From assembly GCA_025201705.1 (NCBI GenBank), contig MU617400.1, forward strand, positions 1-13,926: a DNA stretch of 13,926 nucleotides, in the 5' to 3' direction. Below the pieces are notes generated by a model. It was given only the letters and a program-made list of their open reading frames with translations, made no database searches and was not told the DNA's origin. Source of the DNA: Dissophora ornata (taxonomy: Eukaryota > Mortierellomycota > Mortierellomycetes > Mortierellales > Mortierellaceae). The number at the start of each line of letters is the position of its first letter. Positions within the stretch are counted from its first letter, which is position 1. Positions 6,758 to 13,926 of the stretch are shown here, piece after piece. Position numbers and translations under genes: made by a program.

Positions 6758-7167
6758 ATTGTGCAGGGAGGGTACGAGGGAAGGGAGGCTGTCAAGGGAT
6801 TATATCGGGCGTTCTGGAGCACTATTAATACAATTACATATGAAAGAAAAAAGAAAGAAATGAAAGTATGAACAATGAAACAAGGTTAAAAACCGAGCAC
6901 GAAGAAGAGTTGTGTGGATGTTAAAAAAATGTGTGAGTGGAGTATACAGAGAGTAAAAAAAGAATAATAGCAGGCGAACGCCAGAAACAGGAGGAGTGGA
7001 GAATGAGAATGCAGAGCTGGGATAAGCGGGATATAACAAGATAAATATGCACAAACGACGAAAGTAGGCGAAGGGCTTGTCACCCGGGCAAGTGTGTGCA
7101 AGGAAAAGAGAAAGCGAAGGAAATAAAAAGAAGCCCGTTGGTGAACAGTTATGAAGCTGTTCAAGCT

Positions 7168-10100
7168 TTACAGCACTAGCTTGCGGAGGGTCTCGCTTAG
7201 TCTCTTGAAATCCACGGGCTTGCTGAGATAGGAGGTGAATCCGCTGCTCAGGCATTGCTCCGCAACATTGGCCATGACATTGGCACTGAGGGCTACAATC
7301 GGGATCCGTTTCTCGCCTTCTTGCAAGTGCTCTTTCTCCCAGCTGCGGATCGCTCTCGTGGCTGCGTATCCGTCCATTCCTGGCATGAACAAATCACACT
7401 AGCACATGCATCAAGAAAAAACAGACAAACACATTGTTAATACCACCATTGGTGCACAACAAAGACACCACCGATACGAAGCTCTACTTACCAGGACCAG
7501 CGAAAAATGGCTTCTGGGATGGCTCTTGAACTTTTCCAGGCACTCGCTGCCATCGTTTGCAATCACGAGCTCGGCTCCGACCTTTTGAAAATACCGCCGG
7601 ATCACCTTTTGATTCGTCAAATCATCCTCTGCAAGCAAGATCCGGATATTCTTGCCTTCCATAGCGTCATGCATCTGACTGAAAATCTCCTTTTGACTCA
7701 CGACTACCTGTTGAGCGGTCCTGCGCTTCACGTTGATCTTGACACTGTCATCTTGCCCTTCTACCCCGGAACCGTTCTGGTTTCCAAAACCACTATGGTG
7801 CGCCACAATGTCGGAAAACGCTACATACAACTTCGCCTTTGTCAAGGGTTTGAACACCCATTCGACCTTGTCAGGGATCACCTTGGCTGGTGAATCCATC
7901 TCAGCCTTCACAACTTCCATCGATTCCTTTTCAGCCTTAACGGCCTCCATGAGAGCTGCACGCTGGATCGGGGTCGTGATCACACATGTCATCACGTTGG
8001 GCTCAACAAGAACCCCATCCTGCTGCAAAACTGAAAAGATGTCCATCACCGACATGTACGACGGCAGGTTGATGACTATGTAGTTGTATTTTGCGGTCAG
8101 CGTCGCCTGCTTGCACGCGCCCACCAAAAATCCGATTCCTTCCTTCAGATCCTTGGCAACGTCCAAAAGGGGATTCAACTCCTTGGGAATCAGTTGATTG
8201 ATCAAGTGTAGGATCGTCTCGCGAGCATGCACAAAGTCAGCAATAACCAGGATGCAGGGCTGACCGGGGATTGGTCCGCCAGCGCTTGCGGTACCTGCTG
8301 ACCCTATTGATCCAACTGAAGAGATAGTCGTGGATGTCGACTGCCTCGAGTCAATGGAAGAGTCAGTTAGAGTCGACGACGCAGACGATGAAGAATTGCT
8401 GGATAGCGGAAATTCTGGTCGAGTAGAGGGTACAGGCCCTACATTGGCTGCTGCTGCCGCAGCCTTCTTGTTCTCAGCCGCCAGGGCCTTGCTTTCCAGC
8501 ACTTTTGCAGGGATCGTAAGCTTCATATCCGTCGCAGGGTTGGGCAGATTGGCGGCAACGATCGCGACACTGGCAGGCTCGCCCATTGGAGGGTTGCTAG
8601 GTGTGAGCTGCCCAACCTTCAAGTAGCGACGTTCATCAAGAATCGATTCAGTACGCGCCATTGCCGAAGCGAGTCCGGCAGCCAGAAGATCTGCCTTTGC
8701 CGCAGTTTCCGATGCCGTCCCTTCATCTTCAGTTGATGGTGGTTCCAGAGTCGTATCTGACGTCACAAATTCTCCGCGCGCAATCTTCTGGGTCGCCACC
8801 TTCAGTGCCTTTGTTGCAGTCTTTCGTGTGTCTTCCAAATCTGGCTCTGCATAACACATCTCCCCTGGGACCAACTTCAGTCCAGTGATATGTCTGAGAA
8901 GCACAGGCTCTGATAATCCCTTTGTGTCCTTGGAGCCTGCAGGTTTTGGGGCGACTGCAGTTGTTGATGCGACAGTTCCTACAGTAGCTGGCTTGGCAGG
9001 GGTGTGCAGCTGATTGACCATAAAATGGTCCTCGGTGGCAATGGGCGTGGTGGCTTTAGCGGTGGCATTTGACGACGGCACGCGAGCAACAAAAGTAAAG
9101 GAAAACTTGCTCCCTTCTCCCTTGACACTCTCGCATTGGATCTTTCCACCATGCAGTTCCACAAACTCTTTGCTTAGCACCAGTCCCAAGCCGGTACCTC
9201 CGTGTTTTCGAGTCGAGGATGTGTCCACCTGAGAGAACGGCTTGAACATGACCGCTCGCTCCGTTTCATCAAATCCTTTGCCAGTGTCTGAAATCTCAAA
9301 TTTGATTGTCAACGCTTCGGGGTCCGCGTTGGGCTTGGCTGGCACCAAAGAGCATCGCGAAAACACCTCTCCATGCGTCGTAAATTTGATGGCATTCTAG
9401 AAGAAAGCAAATAAAACTGTTGAATATTCAAGATATCCTATGCTGCAATCGTCTGCAGAAGTAAACCGCAACATAACTTACGCCGATAATGTTGATCAGG
9501 ACCTGGCGCAGACGCACACGATCACCAACTACAACTTCAGGCACGTCATCCTCGACGAGAAATCCGAGCTCCAGACCCTTCTGGATGGCCAGCGTGCTCA
9601 AAAGCTCATTGGCACCCTCGATCATGTTGTGGACACTGAACGGTTCCATCTCCAGTTTCATCATTCCGGCCTCCACCTTGGACAGGTCCAAAATATCGTT
9701 GATGACCAAAAGCAGAGCATCGGCCGACTGCTGAACTGTGTGAACATAATCCAGCTGTTCACTCGTCAAGTCAGTCGTGATCAAAAAGTTGATCATTCCC
9801 GTGATGCCCACAAGAGGTGTTCGAATTTCTGCGTATAGTCGCATAAAGGTATCCAGGTAAGCACAAATAAGCACAAATAAGCCTAGCTGAACATACATTC
9901 ATACCACAAAATGGCGTTGTGCCTTACCATGAGACATGTTTGACAAGAATCGTGTTTTGCTTTCTGTAGATTTTTGGGCGGCGTCATGGGCTTCCTTTAA
10001 CTTGTGCTCCAGTAGCTTTTGGTCATTAATGTCGGTGCAGGTTCCAAACCACTTTAGACCCTGCTCCACAACCTCGACGCTAATACACTTGACCAAAAAC

Positions 10101-13100
10101 CACCTATATTTGCCATCCTTCCTCAGTAATCGCATCTCTGTTTGGTATGAGACCTCTCCTGGTCCATGTCCATAGGTCGCCCCAGGGGAGGTCGAGTATC
10201 GAGTTCCACAATCTGACGCGTTCGTTGCAGGAGGGGACCCCTTTCCTTCAAAAATATTGGTAGGTAGGACGCACTTTGCTCTATCCTCAGGGTGCCTATC
10301 ATATGCCAGATATATGCTTAGCCATCCATAACTTTGACCACACAGACAAAAAAAAAACGCCAAATAGGACGGATGCCTAGGGTGGTAAACGTACACATGA
10401 TTCAAGAAACCTAATCCGCAAGTTTGCTCAAACACCTGCCCAGAGTATGTAAACCACTTGGCATTTGCAAACGTTAGGCCAATTTGAGGAGTTGCGGTGA
10501 ACACGATTTGCGGAATTGCCTCGGCCAGCAGTCGGTATTTTTTCTATATAAAAAATAACAACATAGGGTCAGTTATCGAGCGAGGGAAAAAAAAGGGGAG
10601 ATGAAAGTCGCTCTCTTTCTCGTACCTCATTCAGCTCCAGCTCGACCTGGCGGTTCAGTTGCAGCTCAGCCAACTTTTGATCGTGAATGTCGGTGCTCGT
10701 TCCAAACCAGTGCACGATTTTACCACCGCAATCGCGGACGGGCAAGACTCTACCCAAGAACCAGCGGTACTGTCCATCAAAACGACGCACCCTGTACTGT
10801 GCATTGAACATCTCGCCCCGGTCGAAGCACTCCTTGAACAACGGTGAGAATGTTTCTCGGTCGTCTTCATGCAAAACGCGTGTCCATGATGTCTGGACTA
10901 GCTGTATGAGTGGCAGTCCTGTATACTGTAGAGATCGCTGGTTGAGCCAGGTCAAACATCCTGATTGTGGTGACAGCGTGCTATTGCCGTGTAAAGTATA
11001 TCAAGTGCGTATTGAATTAGTATCGAGTACTTTGCGAAATCATAAATATTTGCACAAGCTGTGTGAAATACGTCCTCTGCTTTACAGGCCACTTACAATA
11101 CGTGATGTGGAATAGCATCCACGATCATGCGCAGCAGCCGCGTCCTAGGAAATGGACTGAGTCCAGATCGTTCAGACGAAAAGGCGTGGTGTTTCCTCTT
11201 ATGCTTGCGTCCAGTATGGTGTTTCTCATGCTGAAGACCAGGCGACGCAAGGCTCGTATCATCACTATTAAAGCTCCAACCACTTCCGTGCCTGCTGAGT
11301 GGTACTCGCATCTTCTCACTCTCTTCGCGGCCATGACCCTGACCTTGACTATGACCATGGTCATACGGGCGAGGCTTCGGATAAGGTCCGCCATCTAGGC
11401 CAGATCCTGCATCCGTAGATGAAATGATATGAACAAACAATCCAGCCTGTTGCGTCGTTGGCGAGGCAATAGGTGAATGGTCAGGTGAGAATGGCGGGGC
11501 ACTGTAACTAGCACTCCCAGAAGACGCTCCCGATCGGTGGGAGAATCCAGATATTGAGAGTGTGTATGGCGAGTTAGGAGCAGGACTCTCTGTGAGGGGG
11601 AGCTGAGTCTGCTGACTCTTTGTAGGATCCTTGACACTCTTGCGCCGCCTTCGAAGTCCTGAGCGCTTGTTAGTTGAAAAGAGGTGACGCTTAGAGGCGT
11701 TTGAAGGCGAGATCGAGTGAATAGAGCCAAAGCGAGGTGATTCATTGCCCGGAACATCAACCTCATTATCTCCGAAGCGAGAGTTTGGAAGAGAACTCGG
11801 ACGTGGATCAGTTTCCTCTTTCTGCAAGGTCTGCCACATGCCGTCGGAGACATCTACATCATCTGCGTCAAGTAGATTCGGGGATGATTCGGTCCGTCGA
11901 CGATCGGCAGTCCAGCTCGAAAGAAAGGTGTATTCGATTTGGTGCGACTGTGCACTCTTTGAACTGTGATGCTGTCTTCCGAGCATCCTTTTCGTTAGAG
12001 GCGCGAGTGGACATGTTGCGCTTCCCGTGACATCCAAGTTGAGTAGGTTGAGGCTGCGATGAATCTCATCCGTTGTCGAGTCTAGATTGTAACAGGTCTC
12101 GGGCTGTTTCCCGGGCGATGGTCTCTCAAATCGCTCTGGTTCCGGTGAGCGAGGCGCAAGCGAACTGAACGGAGATTCGTTCAATGCTGTATTCTCCAAT
12201 CCAGCCGACCTTGCCTGTGTCGCCTTGGATGATTCCTGGTGGTCCAGACTGATGATTTCAGAGCGCCTGTCACTCTCGCCCACATACTGGTGTTCTCTGC
12301 TAGCCGTTGTGAAGTCATTTCCAGAGGTCTCTCTGTACTCTCTTGATGATTGATCGACCCTGTTTGCGGACCTGTCCTTGAATGCCTGCGTTGCTCTGGG
12401 GCGAGGATGATCTGAGTTTGATGTTGACATTGTCCTAGATGTCCCGACGTCATTCTTATCCCACATCTTGCGCCTGGTTGACTGTGTGAAGGACTCGTTC
12501 GCACGGGACTCGTTCGCACGGGACCCGTCGTTACCCCACCGATTAGATCTCGTCACCATATCCTCCAATCGCAGCGCATTAGTCACTTGATTCGCCAGAA
12601 AGGGATTAAGGTCCGTCAGCACATCGAGAGCCTCTGGCGGATACGGGATCTGGTCTGATAGGAACGAGATGACCCCGACAGGCATTGCCGGCGGTCTGTG
12701 ATGTCGAATGTCTGAAGGCAGATACCGTTGGTTGTTGTGGTCGGTAGAGCGGTAGAGTGGCACATGAATCAAGGACCTGGCATTGGCGAGTATCGAGGGT
12801 GGTGGAAGCGGAAGCGGTGTGTTGAATGTCGGTGGCCGCAACGTGGTGTAGGGACGGGTTTCTGAATCTTTGAGCTGCTCCGAGGCATTGGTGTGACCGT
12901 CTTCTGTGGAGTCGGGCGTCGGGTCTGGCGGGTCAAATGTGTCGTCATCCATGGTGGGGTAGGAGGTCAGTGGCTGGTAGAAAAACGGATTGACTGCAGC
13001 GTCCTCCTTGATGATATTGGGCGATGGTGCAGGCGACTGCGACCATGTTGGAATCAGACCCTGCACAAAGTCGGCGTACCCTGCCTTTGCCTGGGCCGCG

Positions 13101-13200
13101 ACAAAGCTCGAGGTTCCAGCATGCGCGTGGGATGCAGCGGACTCCACAGGTGGGAAATAAGACCCCTCCGAGTCGCCTTGAGAGGAAGACGAATCGACAT
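7168..13200 (-). CDS. Hybrid histidine kinase: disordered N-terminus, PAS-PAS-HisKA-HATPase_c-degenerate REC-REC
   Basis: Sensor kinase of a fungal His-Asp phosphorelay. Exons, in minus order: 13200-11097, 10980-10626, 10543-10395, 10295-9928, 9828-9482, 9396-7492 and 7398-7168. All six introns are GT-AG, 82-116 nt long, and splicing gives one frame of 1818 residues plus a split first codon. Residues 1-685 are Ser/Pro-rich, probably disordered, with a small repeat (RANESRANES). PAS 1 (about 690-805) and PAS 2 (about 820-950) both end in WFG(T)xTDIxDQK, as in the PAS_3 fold. The H-box SNMSHEIRTP has its His at 991, split across an intron. ATPase boxes: N-box NAIKF (1108), ISDTGKG, FKPFSQVD and GGTGLGL. 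A Ser/Ala/Thr-rich linker precedes a degenerate receiver (about 1485-1640), then a C-terminal receiver (about 1684-1818) with LLAEDD, acceptor Asp 1744 in CDLFMPGMD, a Ser in ALSA and Lys in YLSKPVD. No membrane segment is visible, so a soluble intracellular sensor is expected. The start is unresolved: either an upstream exon spliced at 13201, or ATG 12952 in a strong context (CCACCATGG), giving 1736 residues. Confidence 0.88.
7399..7491 (-). other. Kinase intron inside the C-terminal receiver (93 nt)
   Basis: Donor GTAAGT follows CTG GTC CTG and the acceptor TAG precedes TGT GAT, joining LVL to CDLFMPGMD in phase 0. Without splicing the frame loses the phospho-acceptor Asp and stops nearby. 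Confidence 0.88.
7795..8262 (-). other. Degenerate receiver domain within the kinase
   Basis: Between the ATPase domain and the true receiver is a stretch with receiver-like order: a beta-1-like CILVIADF, a beta-3-like YNYIVINLPSYMSVMD where the acceptor position reads Asn or Leu rather than Asp, a beta-4-like CVITT, and a beta-5-like WVFKPLTKAKL that keeps the Lys-Pro. An inserted Glu/Lys/Ala helix lies before the last strand. It probably cannot be phosphorylated. The assignment comes from motif order only. Confidence 0.6.
9397..9481 (-). other. Kinase intron between HisKA and HATPase_c (85 nt)
   Basis: GTAAGT follows GGC of LINIIG and the acceptor TTCTTCTAG precedes AAT of NAIKF, phase 0. 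The junction rebuilds the ATPase N-box. Confidence 0.9.
9829..9927 (-). other. Kinase intron splitting the H-box (99 nt)
   Basis: The donor GTAAGG follows CAT G and the acceptor CGCAG precedes AA ATT CGA, rebuilding MSHEIRTP in phase 1. The intron contains a short direct repeat (CTTATTTGTG twice). Retention brings an early stop just after the phospho-acceptor His. Confidence 0.9.
10296..10394 (-). other. Frame-neutral kinase intron inside PAS 2 (99 nt)
   Basis: The donor GTACGT follows CAT GT and the acceptor GATAG precedes G CAC CCT, joining FLNHV to HPEDR, the expected PAS sequence. The intron is a multiple of three with no in-frame stop, so unspliced RNA would add 33 residues to PAS 2 without breaking the protein. 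A CTAAG near its 3' end could be the branch point. Confidence 0.8.
10544..10625 (-). other. Kinase intron between PAS 1 and PAS 2 (82 nt)
   Basis: The donor GTACGA follows GAG of ELNE and the acceptor TATATAG precedes AAA AAA TAC, joining to KKYRLLAEAIP in phase 0. Confidence 0.88.
10981..11096 (-). other. Kinase intron within the start of PAS 1 (116 nt)
   Basis: The donor GTAAGT follows GTA TT and the acceptor CAATAG precedes C ACG CTG, giving AIPHHVFTLSPQ, a standard PAS opening. A TACTAAT branch-point-like sequence lies about 40 bases upstream of the acceptor. Confidence 0.9.
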
Positions 13201-13203
13201 CTA
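13201..13203 (-). promoter_or_regulatory. Likely 3' splice site at the 5' edge of the kinase coding frame
   Basis: The frame containing DVDSSSSQGD has no ATG before an upstream TGA (13268-13270). Immediately upstream the minus strand shows GCTAAC, then a T-rich tract and CCATAG, a good fungal branch point, pyrimidine tract and acceptor. This suggests translation starts in an exon further upstream, joined in phase 1. Confidence 0.5.
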
Positions 13204-13926
13204 TGGCAACAGACAACAGACAACAAAGACAAACAATAGACGTTGGGTTGGTTAGCGCACGATGACCTCATGTGCACGTTAGCCCCTCGCCCTCCTCTAT
13301 TCTGCCGCCCGTGCGGAACGCCATGTACACCTGTATTAGTACCCTCCCATCCCTCGTGGACAAAGACGGGGACACGAGCACGAACATGAACAGGGACATG
13401 GTCAGGATATGAACATGAACAAGAGCAAGAGCAAGAAAAGAACAAGAGTACGAACTGTTCCCTTGCAGGGCGTTGTTGTTGTCCCACAACCCTCACTCTG
13501 GAATACTTAGCATTGCATCACATCATCGATCCACACAATTCACACGATACTCTGTTAAAATATGAAATCCCACTCTCACTACAACATATACATATGCTAT
13601 CCACATAAAATAACAAAGGAAAAAGCAACAGATCTCTGCCAATCATCCATTTTCTTGTCAAAAGTTGTGGTTTGTCGTCGTTGTCTGTTGTTGTTTTGTT
13701 TTTTTGTTTGTTTGTCATCACCTGCGGTTGCCGATAGAGCTGTAATGCTGGGTGCGCTGTTGTTATTATAATAGCTGTGCCCGTCGCTGTTGCTTTTGTG
13801 ATAAATCGCTGCTGTTCTCTCGTTACAAGTCAACGGTGGCATTGCTTTGCTGCCTTTTTGTGTCTTTTTGCTTTTTTTGCAAAAATGTTCGATGATGACA
13901 TCTTTGTGCTCTCCTTTTTTTTTTTT
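13204..13926. other. 5' flank of the kinase gene
   Basis: Apart from the candidate exon, this stretch holds a purine-rich, imperfect hexamer-like array built on GAACAT, GAACAA and GAGCAA (about 13379-13455), a T- and G-rich low-complexity patch (13675-13715) and a T12 tract at the right edge (13915-13926). Open frames across it are low complexity and start with non-ATG codons or lack support. It could contain the promoter, 5' leader and first intron. Confidence 0.4.
13722..13842 (-). CDS. Candidate first coding exon of the histidine kinase
   Basis: A true ATG (13840-13842) opens a Ser/Asn/Thr-rich frame of 40 codons (MPPLTCNERTAAIYHKSN...). At GCAG|GTGATG (13721/13722) it reaches a donor whose phase (one base) matches the acceptor at 13201. 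Joining gives ...LSATA-D-VDSSSS, extending the kinase to 1859 residues with a 521-base first intron. The composition resembles the rest of the kinase N-terminus. The donor is weaker than the other six and the intron is much longer, so this remains a proposal. The alternative is initiation at ATG 12952. Confidence 0.3.

Larger units (their letters stand above)
6088..7167. other. Intergenic region between copy C and the kinase 3' end
   Basis: This stretch should contain the promoter of copy C (right to left) and the 3' untranslated region of the kinase. It holds an AG microsatellite (6604-6624), an AC-rich patch near 6727-6743 and purine-rich plus-strand sequence at 6840-7130. Minus-strand frames in 6800-7160 are pyrimidine-driven low complexity. 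A 70-codon plus-strand ATG frame at 6320-6532 is not supported by anything else I can see. Confidence 0.5.

Noticed and set aside
6800..7255. Minus-strand Phe/Leu/Ser-rich frames downstream of the kinase
   Set aside because: They are produced by a pyrimidine-rich minus strand. Part overlaps the true receiver exon in another frame, with no start context or family resemblance.
12945..13496. Minus-strand Cys/Ser/Val-rich frame overlapping the kinase 5' region
   Set aside because: It starts with GTG, is low complexity from the hexamer-like array and lies out of frame with the kinase. Splicing from it at ACAG|GTGTAC (near 13340) would be phase-compatible, but the frame has no ATG.

Overview
The window looks like nuclear DNA of a filamentous fungus. 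The evidence is a long intron-bearing gene with short GT-AG introns (82-116 nt), a fungal-type hybrid histidine kinase with a very long disordered N-terminus, a tandem family of lineage-specific proteins, and many mono- and dinucleotide tracts. The architecture would suit an early-diverging lineage such as Mortierellomycota or Mucoromycota, but that placement is inference. I see no bacterial operon, CRISPR array, rRNA, tRNA or transposase.

Layout. Positions 2-262 (+) are the 3' end of a Cys-rich unknown gene cut by the window edge. It converges on the first of three tandem intronless paralogues on the minus strand: copy A (559-1617, possible 5' extension to 1791), copy B (2770-3738, damaged at both ends) and copy C (4849-6087). 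Two homologous spacers (about 1848-2522 and 4013-4798) separate them. The family is unknown to me. Its core is two related segments whose LRAKI motifs lie exactly 100 residues apart in all three copies, preceded by a heptad-like helical region and followed by a variable tail. In C the tail is a 9-residue Glu/Ala/Pro/Gln minisatellite. The array arrangement and the mosaic sequence of B suggest B arose by unequal crossing-over between A-like and C-like genes, then decayed.

Positions 6088-7167 are intergenic, with an AG microsatellite and possible polyadenylation signals. From 7168 to about 13200 (minus) lies a hybrid histidine kinase of about 1818 visible residues in seven exons: disordered N-terminus, PAS, PAS, HisKA (SNMSHEIRTP), HATPase_c, a degenerate receiver lacking the phospho-acceptor Asp, and a canonical C-terminal receiver. 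All six internal splice junctions restore both the reading frame and recognisable domain sequence. The 5' end is unresolved: a good 3' splice site at 13201 points to an upstream exon, for which 13722-13842 is one phase-compatible candidate.

No functional link between the kinase and the tandem family can be read from the sequence. The kinase should feed a His-Asp phosphorelay through an Hpt protein encoded elsewhere. The most novel element is the three-copy family with its 100-residue internal repeat.
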